DNA of 64,000 nucleotides from Cladosporium sp. IMV 00045. Taxonomy: Eukaryota; Ascomycota; Dothideomycetes; Cladosporiales; Cladosporiaceae. The notes beneath the pieces are model-generated. The model was given only the letters and a program-made list of their open reading frames with translations. It searched no databases and had not been told where the DNA came from. Every line of letters starts with the position of its first letter. The stretch's first letter is position 1. This document shows positions 32,801-42,726 of this stretch, one piece after another. The stretch covers positions 1 to 64,000 of the forward strand of contig MSJI02000853.1 in the NCBI GenBank assembly GCA_001931905.2, written 5' to 3'. The position numbers were made by a program, and so were the translations under genes.

Positions 32801-34845
32801 CCGCCTGCTGAACGAGGTTCGTTGGTACTCAAGCGGTTGCGCTTTGCTGAACACTTCTCTTGACAAGGCCGATGCTCAGCCACTCACGGTCATTTTCAAA
32901 CAGCCTTTCAAACACATGTAGTTACTTGGAACAACACGCGCATTCAGCACGCAATAGCCCTTGGTCGTGCTTTGAGCAGATTCAAGCTTTCGGGAAATGC
33001 TAACGTTACCTCCTTTTTGACGACGTTCACCATCACGTCGAATCATGCGAAGCGCAAGACCGCTCCTGGGCAGGACGCAAACCAAGTTCATGCGACTGCG
33101 TATCGATTTTGAGAACATCAACGCGTGTTTCGAGCATCGAAGCCGCTGTAATTGGGCGATTGACAAGCGCCGTGATCCCTTTCAATATCATCACTGCAAT
33201 GCGAAGGGTAACGTTACAATTGAGCCGACGCAAGGGAGCAGATTCTTTGTAAAGTTCATGCTTTGACAAATGCCTTCAGTGCTCTCTACCCAGTTCACAT
33301 CCATCCTTTTACGTCTTTCGTGTTTATTCTCCAACGCCACCCATTTGAAAGGCATCATCACTCTTGTGTCTCGATACGCCTTCTTGGCGCGTCGCAATGA
33401 CTCTTGTCCTTTGCCTGGTCTTTTTGATTGAGATGAACCTTTTCGTCATGTGGGCAAGCGACCGAAGCAACCATGTTGTTTTGAAATCATTTAAGAACGC
33501 GCCGGTCTAAAAGCGATCAAGATGTACATGGCCAGACTATGCGTTGCGTATGCACAAAACGCGGCGGATAAGAAGATTGTTAATCAGACTTGTTCAGCTC
33601 CGAGGCAATTACATGGTGATGAAGAATCCTTATTTGACGTCGCTGGCTGGCACTCACCATGGTACCGCCAGCATATCCCAAAAAACTGTGGGACACCAGT
33701 TGATTCGGTATCTCTACAGCTGCATATGCGCATCAATATGACCGTCGCAATGCGTTGGTCGGCATGCTTGAGTCGCGCAGTCTGCGCAGGTTCACGGTCG
33801 AGGATTGTCCATCCAACGCATTCCATACTTCACTGCTTCAATTGCTTCACTGCTTCAACGTAATCATGATTCCCTCTCTTGTTCCGAAGAGTATTCCAAG
33901 ATCGTTGTCGTTTTCTGCTCAATCACCAATCCGACCTTGTCAGATTGTTCGCAGCCATACAGAGCCCATCGTCGAGTACGCTGTCACCGCCTCGGTGACT
34001 TGGGGAGTTTGCAGCTTTCGATCGCTCGAATGGCGCGTGTATCCGGCTGTACAAGGAGCCACACCTACCATGTCTTACATGATTGTTTCCGGCTCTTCCT
34101 CGTCTTTGCAATGTCGAATCTCGCTTGAATCGCATCTTCGTAGGAGAACGAGCGTGTCGTTGCTCGCATTGGCGCCCTTTCGCACAGCACTGCTGGTCGC
34201 AAGATGTCGGCGAACGGATCTCCCTGCTCTATCAGTGTCCGACTTGGAAAAGTGGGTCGCGCCTTTCTCGAAGTGAAGATCTACCAGAATGTAAGTATTT
34301 TGGAGGATTTTGCAGTGTGGTCAAAGGATGAGGCGATCCTCAATAAGTATTCAAGCAAACGCGAAGGTTATTAGCTCTAATGCGTGCATCAATAATTGAC
34401 TTTCACCAGATGGGTAGGGTAAGCTGCCCTCGGTTCGCTGTTGTGAAATGTAACAGTTGATACCGCATTGTAGGCAAACGTGTCAGTGAACCATTGTTGC
34501 ACGAGGGAGAATGCGCCAGTCACTGTTTGCTTTGTCCATTGTTTCAATCTTCTTTGATGCCCTGCTTCGCTTCCATGTGTTTTGGCCAGCATTGGGGTGA
34601 ATTCAGTGGATGATGTTAAGAGTCCAGTATGCGAGTGTCCTTCTTGTGGACGATTCATGCGGACTCTCAAGCTGTAAGTGCTGAGTGCAGTTGCTCGTTC
34701 ATGGCTTTTGTTCCAATAGGATGATGATACGTGATGTTGACAGGGTGATGGAGATTGGCATGTAGACAAAGTAGATACTGAGAGTGATGAGGATGTTGTA
34801 GACCTTCACTGCCGCAGTGTGTGAGATTATGCTGCTAATGTGCCA
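29875..34845. other. 5-kb gene-poor region
   Basis: No convincing gene. The longest frames (about 203 codons on minus at 30219-30830 and 128 codons on plus at 31910-32296) have compositions typical of chance frames and no family motif. The DNA is not obviously RIP-mutated. It leads into the duplicated pol III-like unit at 34846. Confidence 0.5.
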
Positions 34846-34899
34846 CTGTGCACAGGCCTGAGACTTTTGCTATATAATGTGCTTTCGCAAATGCCGTTT

Positions 34900-35013
34900 G
34901 TCCCTCGTGGACACCACCTAGGTACGTATGTTTCCTTAGTCTAGTGGTAAGGCGTGGCAGCGCTTTCAATCATTAACCCGAAAGGGGGGCCCATCGGGCC
35001 TACATATTTTTTT
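34900..35013 (+). ncRNA. Putative pol III transcript, copy 1
   Basis: A TATA box (34871-34878) lies about 30 bases upstream. A tRNA D-arm-like A box sits at 34937-34953 (TAGTCTAGTGGTAAGGC, with GTC/GGC pairing). A stable GGCCC/GGGCC hairpin comes before a T7 terminator ending at 35013. Together these fit a U6- or tRNA-like pol III gene of about 110 nt. It does not fold as a complete tRNA, because the anticodon and T arms do not pair. Transcription is inferred, and the exact start is a guess from the TATA distance. Confidence 0.35.
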
Positions 35014-35071
35014 GCCGCTGTGCACAGACCTGGCAGTTTGACTATATAATGTACTTTCGCAAATGTCGTTT

Positions 35072-35184
35072 GTCCCTCAGGGACACTAGGTACGTATGTT
35101 TCCTTAGTCAAGTGGTAAGGCGTGGCAGCGCTTTCAATCATAAACCCGCAAAGGGGGGCCCCTCGGGCCTACATATCTTTTTTT
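35072..35184 (+). ncRNA. Putative pol III transcript, copy 2
   Basis: Second copy of the unit: TATATAAT at 35043-35050, the A-box-like element near 35105-35121 and the T7 run at 35178-35184. Its 5' hairpin is GTCCC-TCA-GGGAC, with one more base pair than copy 1, and the 3' hairpin loop differs (CTC against ATC) while the stem is kept. This pattern suggests that structure is maintained in both copies. Confidence 0.35.
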
Positions 35185-35187
35185 GCC

Positions 35188-37772
35188 TTTTTGCTGCTCC
35201 TCATCCACCCATCGCCTCGGGCTGTCTTTTATGCGCTTCTCATTTGCTCACTGCAGAGATTCAACATGTAAAATATGCATACTGTTCATAGTTGTGTTCG
35301 AACTCGTTATGTATTGCCTGGACGCCGACGAGTGTGCTCGAACACGGCGTCGAGGCCTCGTTCTGCCGTGCTGGAAAGCCAGCGTGAACACCTTCACTAC
35401 ATCTTGTGCCATTGCAGCGCCTTCGAACGCGTCCTCTATCACCGAGCGAGAGGCTACCGGCTCTGATACACTCAGAATGCTCTCACTACCAATCAGCAGG
35501 TGAAGAAGCACCGAGGATTCTATTCGCCACGCTTGGACGACCAAAAGCTCGCGCTACCCTCGCCACATCCTCGAGTGCCACTGAATCCCGCCTAAGTGTT
35601 TGACACCTAGTCACTGCGTACAGGCCTCGAACCTACAATTACGACAGCATAGACGGTCGATCAGTACCTGTGCTGAATTGAACCTCAAGATTGTGAGTCT
35701 TCGATACCAAAAGCTCTCTCACGTCTAGGCAAAATCAAAACTGCTGACGATAGACTCCTCGCGCTAAAAACATGAACAAACGCGTGCAAAAGGAAAGGTA
35801 CGTCCGTATGTCAGTCACCATGCGTTGCAATGATCAGGCAGAGCATTCCAAGGCTCATAGCACAAAAGTATTGCTCGCCTTTGCTCTCCCAGCCACCAGG
35901 ATTTTGCCCTCCGACAGGCCACACATTCTCAGAAATGCGATTTTCACTAGGTCCGAAAGACTCTGAGCCATACACACATTGATGGAATGGACTCGACATG
36001 CGACATTCGATCGGAGCATTGATTTCGACTCATGGAGCAGATTCGCAGAGCAACAATCGTGGAGCTCTATTCCCGCAGACACCTTCCACTTCGCCTTGAG
36101 AATCCCAAACACCTCCCTCTACCCTGCAAACCACCTTTGTTACACCCTTCGACGCGTCTTGCGCATCGAATCCTTGTATGTCCTGAACGTCGTCACGAAA
36201 GGCTCCGAAGCTCCAAGGCGGAGTCGCCTTCGGCGGACATGGAAAGCGAAAGAGCTAGGTATACAGAAACGGGAAACCCGCGTCAGAGATGGAACAAGTT
36301 ACAATACCGGGCATAAGATTGCGGGTCTCGCAACAAGCAAGAGCGAGGAACGAGGCAGCGAACACCACCGATTTTGGCGGATGGAGGCACTTATCGATGG
36401 AAGAGCCGGGAGAACATAGACACAACAACATAAAAGAGGCGGGCACAACTTGAACGCGTGGGTATCTACTTACCAGCACTTCAAGAGCATGGAAATGACG
36501 GATATGGAAGGCGAATCGCGAAAGGAGTTTGGCATCCTCGCAAGAGGTTATGTTTGACGAAAGAGCAAGCAGTACAGAGTCAGGACAATGCGTACGCCTT
36601 TTGCAAAGAGCATCGGGATAAGGGTGAAAGATCTTGGAATTGAATGTAAGGACACCCTGGAAGAGACAGTCACGGAGAAGGGTTATAAAAGGACAACGGG
36701 ATACTGCAAGCAATGCAAGAGCGTCGACACACGGTCGATAGTCGAAAGTCTGCTTCTGAAGGACTTGCGGTCCCTCAATAAGAAAGCTAGGATACACCAA
36801 GGAGAAAGAGTCGGATGCAATGCAAAGACAGAAAAATTTGGGCAGGGTCAAAGAGCATCGGCGCATCTTCGACATGACCTACCACAGCATGCAGCAAGCC
36901 ATGCTGGATCGTAATATGGTCTGCTGTCTTACGCAAATCGCCTTTTCAAGGCCTGAGGCAGCAGACTGCAAGATTTCAACATCACGCAAGATACTTTACT
37001 CTGCGGGTATCATCATGTTGATCAGTGCCAAGGATGCCACTGCTTACTGGATTCGCATACAATCGTGGCTATGATACTCCCAGCGAGTACGGTGCAGCTG
37101 GAATCTCGCTTGCTCAGGATGTTACATTGCAGCGGATCGTTCTCTGAGACCAACTACACACTTTTAGGCTATTGCGACAGTATGTGAAGACAAGACCGCC
37201 GGCTTCGCAATTAACTTACAGCAACCCAGAGAAGCTTGGCGAAGCTTGCTGCTTGTGCTTCAGAAAAGAAGACCTTTAAGACAGAAAGTGACTTGACTCT
37301 TCATTGATCTTGACGGGCACGCCGCAGCGTATCATATCTGCCTTGCATGTCCTTCGTGCGATTCCTGAATCGCCTCTTGGGTGTGAGCGTCTGTGAATGA
37401 GTGTCATGGTCCTCCAATTTCTGGCAACGGCTTCCAAGCTGGTACACCCTACAGAAACTCTTGCTCAAAGATTCAACATACAGGCGATTATCAGGTCTAT
37501 TCCAACTTGCAAGTTTTATTCTCGCATGGTTCGCAATGAGTTCACTCACTGCTGGCTCCATGTCGATGAAGAGATGCGGTATGGGCTAAGCATTTCGGGC
37601 CGAAAGCCAAAGATGGTCCACTTAGCGCATCCTTCGCGTCTTTGTCACGACGTCAGATTCCAACAGAGTCTTCTCGCCGGCAAGACTACAAGGTAAGCGA
37701 TGTGCGCCAGTGATTTGCTTTCACGCAGTCTGAAGCCGCATACAGGCTCAGGGATGAGGTACCTTATTTACC
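35188..37772. other. 2.6-kb gene-poor region
   Basis: No supported gene. A 206-codon minus frame (36255-36875) begins with ATG but is Cys/Phe/Leu/Ser-rich and matches nothing recognisable, so I treat it as chance. The last part is the promoter of the F-box gene at 37773. Confidence 0.45.
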
Positions 37773-39662
37773 ATGACGCTATCCCTTGCCGACTTCCCCG
37801 AAGACATTCTGCACATCATCTGCAAATATCTTGATGTTCAGTCTCTCAAGTCCGCCAGCCAAGCCCATCGTTCATTATCACAAGTCTATCAACGCCACTG
37901 CTATCGAATTTTGACATTGGACATCTACTCGGAGCATCTGTGGGAGAAATTCGAGCTCATCGAGCGATGGAACAGCAAGGATCGCCTGAAACATGTTCAA
38001 CATGTATTCATTAACGACTCTGGAGAGCGTAGCCGTGATGGGAAAGCGCTGCTTCAGCTTGTACTCAGCCAAACTCTACCAAAGATGACCGGACTACGAC
38101 GCGTAAAATGGAACTTTTCCGGACGATTTGCCCCCCTAGAACAAGACTTTCGTTTTCCGGAGCTGCCTGCCAGGGTGAGGTTTGAAGTGGAAGCTGCGCA
38201 AAGTGCTGCAGCAGAGCCATCTGTGCCGGTAATGACGCAGATACTGTCCGGGCTTCAGCATCATGTGAATCTCCACTCTCTTGATGTTGCTTTCGATGCT
38301 GCAGCGCCTCAGCTTCATGAGCTATTCAAAACGACATTGTTGACCTGCAACCAGCTGCGCGTTGTGAAGGTCCGCGCCCGAAGTGGAGGATCTTTGATAC
38401 CGAATGAGGGCCGGTATGACCCAAACTACTCTGGACATCGCTGGACTTCGGAGGATGTGGTCAACTTCCCTGCCTTGGAAGAGTTAGACTTTGACTACGA
38501 CGTGATCGCGGATGACGTTCTCGAGAACTGGGCTATATACGGGAGCTGGAAGTCCCTGCATACGTTGACATTACATAACCCACGAATGCTGCAATACTTA
38601 GCCGGGAAAGCTCCAGTCTTGCAAACCCTGCGCGTGGGTGCATTACCGTGGCTTGAGATGTTCTTAGAACAGAGCACCAGCGTGAGCTCTCTAATCATCA
38701 CGGGTATGCACAGCAATCGCGGTGGGGCAAACGCGTCTGCAGACTTTCGTGCAATCCTTGCTTTACCATTCGCCGCAAGTTTGAGGACACTGGAATTGCG
38801 ACTGCTTGAAGAGCAGCCTATGTATCAGACTTTGCACAATAAATCAATCCATGTTAAGACACTTGCAGCTGCCTGTCCTCATCTCAGACAGCTGGTCGTG
38901 AGCATCGAGCCAAATCAGTACCAGAGCGCAGATGGTACCTTTCATTGGCAACAGGACTGCGCGCAAGTCGTTGCGAACTTGCCACACTTGCGTCGCTTCG
39001 CACTGATTCTCCCGCATGTCATACGCCAGGGAGAATCTTCCGTTGCATCTGAGTTCGTCACTTTCACTACAGCTGAAAACCTATGGAAGGTCCTATGCTG
39101 CGAAGGTAGACGTCTAGAGTATGTATCTGTCATCGCGTCTTTGGAACGTGAAAGCACACTGTACCCTCCTGGAACTGGAGCTCGTCCATTTGCCAACACG
39201 AGATCCTTGACCTTCGCAGTTGTGCCAGCTGAGAAGGATTGGGACGCGAGCAACGGCGAGTATAGCATTGACTGCCTCGAGCTAGCACGAGCAGAGGCAT
39301 CTCTTGCACGCGGCGATCTCCGCGACATTTGCGACACCGGTCGATACGTTGATGCTCGCAAGCGGGTCGATGATTTGGCATCTCTTGCTAATCGCGGGTA
39401 TGTGGTATTCAAGAGGCCTCCACGCGCAATGCCGGACTATCTCACTGCGGCGGAAGAAGAGGACTCACGAAGCACTCCCACGCGCCGTCGACGAGCGAAG
39501 AGGAGAATCAACAGCGTCATTGATGTCTTCTTCGATAACTTCAAACCGTACAACGTGGAGACGAACACGCAGTCGAGTCCGCAAGAGATGTCATCTTCAC
39601 TGGATCCCCCGGCTGCTCGAAGGCACTTGACACAGTCGTTTATCAAGCGGTGGAGTCGGTGA
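37773..39662 (+). CDS. F-box protein
   Basis: A single-exon 629-aa protein. The F-box is at residues about 4-45 (LADFPEDILHIICKYL, then SASQAHRSLSQVYQRHCYRIL). It is followed by a long region with leucine-rich spacing (for example L..V.W.FSG, LH.LTLHNPRMLQYL, LQTLRVGALPWLEMF) that suggests an irregular LRR-like solenoid, and a basic tail (about 575-629, TRRRRAKRRI). It is a likely SCF adaptor. A short upstream ATG frame (from 37753) precedes the main start and could dampen translation. It is only distantly similar to the tandem pair at 21.5-25.8 kb. Confidence 0.83.
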   Translation: MTLSLADFPEDILHIICKYLDVQSLKSASQAHRSLSQVYQRHCYRILTLDIYSEHLWEKFELIERWNSKDRLKHVQHVFINDSGERSRDGKALLQLVLSQTLPKMTGLRRVKWNFSGRFAPLEQDFRFPELPARVRFEVEAAQSAAAEPSVPVMTQILSGLQHHVNLHSLDVAFDAAAPQLHELFKTTLLTCNQLRVVKVRARSGGSLIPNEGRYDPNYSGHRWTSEDVVNFPALEELDFDYDVIADDVLENWAIYGSWKSLHTLTLHNPRMLQYLAGKAPVLQTLRVGALPWLEMFLEQSTSVSSLIITGMHSNRGGANASADFRAILALPFAASLRTLELRLLEEQPMYQTLHNKSIHVKTLAAACPHLRQLVVSIEPNQYQSADGTFHWQQDCAQVVANLPHLRRFALILPHVIRQGESSVASEFVTFTTAENLWKVLCCEGRRLEYVSVIASLERESTLYPPGTGARPFANTRSLTFAVVPAEKDWDASNGEYSIDCLELARAEASLARGDLRDICDTGRYVDARKRVDDLASLANRGYVVFKRPPRAMPDYLTAAEEEDSRSTPTRRRRAKRRINSVIDVFFDNFKPYNVETNTQSSPQEMSSSLDPPAARRHLTQSFIKRWSR

Positions 39663-40802
39663 ATATCGCGGCTCGGCTGACCATTGCATTAATCTGAGAC
39701 CAGGCTCAGGTTACTGTTCACATTTGCGTGTCTCTGATCAATAAATCTACCAACACTACCATGCATCTCGCAGTTATTTGAGCGTTCCCAAATTTATTGC
39801 CGTGGCAACTCATAACTATCCGTGCTTTACATCAGACTTTTGCTGCTACGTTAGCTGGAGCTTCTTCTGATCTGATGCTGCTGCTGATTTCTCCTCTCAC
39901 CCTTTTGAGACTTGAAGTGAACTGATCACCGCTGCCATCTTCACTAAACTGCGTTGACGGCCTTCACCAATCCCACCATATGGAAGTCTTGACAATAAAG
40001 CGAATGTTCTGGTGGCCTGGTTGAGACTTGCTATAGCAGTAACTGCGTGACTTGAAAGACAGTGATTACAACTTTTCTCCCGAGGTAGGATAGTATTGAA
40101 GGCTTTGAGAAGCGACTTTCATATTTTGTAACGATGGTGATGCCCCGTACTATCAATGCCTAAGTACATTGCCGTACCTCATAGAGTCATTCCCCCGTGC
40201 TTCTCAAGAAATCCACACAATGTACACTGGCTTTTCGATCTTATCCCCAGCTTCTACCCCTCCATTTAACAAAAGGAAGACGGAAGGATCGATAGGCTGA
40301 TTCCAGGGTCATCACAGGCTCACAAATTGAAAAAGTGGACGCGACGACGATTGTACGATTGATCTCAGCATCGAGGAAGGAATGCGCCAGGATATCTCTT
40401 GATCGGTTCTTGGTGTTGTATGATACCTTACGTTGTTCTAGTTCATCCTTCTAGAGTGTTCTGATTCTCTATTGCCAGTAAGTGAATGCTTCCAATGCGG
40501 AGTCATCGACTACACAGCGAACGAACGCGCAAGTGATTGACCAATGCCAGTGCTGCACTAGCAGGCGCAGTCAAATCGTTCATCTAATTGGTCGGATCAG
40601 AGTGCATTCACTTACAAGCTGTCACATGTCGACCTGACTTTTAATCTACATCCCACGATCGAATTCTCTTCTTGACATGATCCACCAACAACACATCTCC
40701 CTGGTCAGTTATCGCTTTCCTCGAAATATCAACAAAGATACCACCGCCAGCATCAACAGCATCATCCGCCTACACCACCAACAACCACACCGCGTCACGA
40801 TC
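39663..40802. other. Intergenic region
   Basis: No gene is seen. Positions 40677-40802 are in frame with the next gene but read as His/Gln-rich sequence from a CAACAACCAC-type leader, so I regard them as 5' UTR. Confidence 0.45.
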
Positions 40803-41714
40803 ATGCCCATCAACTTCAACTTCAGACGGCTCGCCGCCTGGCACCAGTTCCTTCTCGCCTGGCACCACTTCCTCAGGACCCTGGATGCACGCCTCCGTGC
40901 CGAGAGACGTGCCGAGAGACGTGCCGAACGGGCCGGGAGAGAGTTCCTGGAGGTCAACGACCTGATGGCGGTTTCGGAGAACGAGTTGCGCATGCACCAG
41001 GCCCATGAGGACCCTTTGATCGACGAGCTTGGCCGCCTCGCACGGGAGTGGAAGGTCGTAGACCCACTTGCTTGGGCCCAATGGGCGAGACACATGACCG
41101 TCGCCGAGCATTGCACTACTTCCAAAGCAAGACAGCTCCAGATCGCACGTTGGTTTCGTCGCAAGCTCCCGCAGGATGTTTCCCACGCGGTTGAGCGCCT
41201 TTCCCACCACTACTACAACGAACGACTGATCGTTAAGGAGCTGCGCGGTCTCCAGATGCGTGCTGGTGAGCTCCCTTTCACCGAGCCAGCGCTGGAGGAC
41301 GACGACATCTGGGCGGAGGAACTCGAAGACGTCAGGTACGGCCTTGATGATGAAGGCCCCCACTGCATCATCGGCTTCCAGGATTACGTACCCAAGGTCG
41401 AAGGCATCGACATGTTCAAGCACATGATGGCCCATTTCGAGGCCCGCAAGACGCGTCTTCAGCACTGCGACGAAGAAGAGTTTGAAGAGCTGTCTGCTAC
41501 GTTCATGAAGTGGTGCGAACGTGCCCTCAACCACGGCTTGAACCTTCCCGACGTTGGTGGTGACTTTGAAAACGCGAAGAGTCAAGCCATCCTGCGTCTG
41601 GAGAACTACGTCGACAGCCCAATCAAGTACGAGCCTCTTGGACCAGATTGTATCAACGACGCCGTGGCTGCGCAAGACTCCTGGGCATCGGACCGTCAGT
41701 CCGCTTCATTCTGA
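40803..41714 (+). CDS. Hypothetical protein with RAER repeats
   Basis: A 303-aa frame from the ATG at 40803. The same frame extends upstream to an ATG at 40677, but those 42 residues look like a translated leader. A basic segment near the start carries a short repeat (RAERRAERRAERA) encoded by direct repeats of gtgccgagagac. The remainder is rich in Trp, His, Glu and Leu and predicted mostly helical, with many charged residues (for example WARHMTVAEHC, HYYNERLIVKELRGL, EEEFEELSATFMKWCERAL). There is no signal peptide or membrane helix. I recognise no family. Codon use resembles neighbouring genes, so it is probably real. Confidence 0.6.
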   Translation: MPINFNFRRLAAWHQFLLAWHHFLRTLDARLRAERRAERRAERAGREFLEVNDLMAVSENELRMHQAHEDPLIDELGRLAREWKVVDPLAWAQWARHMTVAEHCTTSKARQLQIARWFRRKLPQDVSHAVERLSHHYYNERLIVKELRGLQMRAGELPFTEPALEDDDIWAEELEDVRYGLDDEGPHCIIGFQDYVPKVEGIDMFKHMMAHFEARKTRLQHCDEEEFEELSATFMKWCERALNHGLNLPDVGGDFENAKSQAILRLENYVDSPIKYEPLGPDCINDAVAAQDSWASDRQSASF

Positions 41715-42726
41715 GGCACTGAAAACAACGAGTAACTTAGGAAAGGGAGTAAAGGGAAGGAAGCTACATCGACCAATGACCGCATTACACCACGACAGCA
41801 AACGACTTCACGACACATCCACACATCAACACAGCAAATGCAACCATGCTACGCAAGCGAGCAGCCAAGCTGTCACCTTCTGTGAATCCTTTTTACAAGG
41901 CTTGCGCGAGTTTTCTTCGATCCTTTGTTTTTCATCTGCATTGTTCTTTGGTGGGATTGGAAGTACGGGCACGGACATGAACCTTCGCGTTACTGTCATC
42001 GATCGATGGGCACCGACAGTAGTGAGCTTTGGCAGTTGTTAGAAATGAGAAAATAATGGATCATTCAGTGTATCATTGAGACCTTGTATCAGTTTTTCAT
42101 TTTGATCTCGATAATGTGTATCATCCAAGGTACACGTTCACTGTCAATCCTATGAGCCTTCACAGTTGCCCAAAGTCATAGTTTGCATACGTACTGGTCG
42201 AGATTAGTCACCTGCATTCAACTCCTTGGTGCGGTGCCATGCCAATCATATCATCGTTGGACGCTGAAATGTTTTTCATGCTGCTTGATTGAAACCAAGG
42301 TGCTCCTTCAAAATTTGCTTCTCATAGAAATATTTCGTTCTTGTCCAATCATCTGTGCCTTCACTAGTTTGCCCTACCCCTAAAATAGATTTCGTAGTAG
42401 TAAGCAGTGATACAATCTTACAACCGTCCTGAATGCTGATGCTCAAGCATTCAATTCTACAAGTGGATTGGCAAAGAATGGCATTGTGAGAAGAAACAAA
42501 GAGCGTATAGCTGCAACGGACAATCTCTTCTCTTTTTGGTGCCTAGTCTTTGTTATCGAGATCTACCAGCAAGGCTATAAGACAGCATCTATACAACTCC
42601 TGGAGGCTGCTACTTCCTAACAACCAAGTTTCCGCACTTCGCCAGAAAAGCAGGCCTTTTCACGATAAGTTACCACAAATAAGCCAACGCACCCACCAAG
42701 CAAAACCATTGATCTGCAACACCACC
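41715..42726. other. Intergenic region
   Basis: No gene is seen. The frame of the amidoligase is open upstream to about 42550 but contains no ATG before 42727, so this part is leader sequence. Confidence 0.45.

Larger units (their letters stand above)
34846..35187 (+). repeat. Imperfect tandem duplication of a ~170-bp unit
   Basis: Two adjacent copies, 34846-35016 and 35018-35187, share most bases over their full length. Each contains, in order, CTGTGCACAG, TATATAAT, a hairpin GTCC..GGAC, GGTACGTATG, an A-box-like TTAGTC.AGTGGTAAGGCG, CTTTCAATCAT.AACCCG, a GGCCC-NNN-GGGCC hairpin and a run of seven T. Differences between copies are mostly single substitutions and small indels, and the T-run and hairpins are preserved. 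Confidence 0.85.

Noticed and set aside
34937..34953. tRNA-Glu-like segment
   Set aside because: The D-arm motif and a CTTTCA loop hint at tRNA-Glu(TTC), but the anticodon and T arms do not pair, so it is not called as a tRNA and is described as a pol III-like unit.
36255..36875. 206-codon minus frame with ATG
   Set aside because: Cys/Phe/Leu/Ser-rich composition typical of random reading; no signal peptide, domain or homologous motif recognised.
42550..42726. N-terminal extension of the amidoligase
   Set aside because: The frame is open but contains no ATG before 42727, and the family's first strand follows that ATG immediately.
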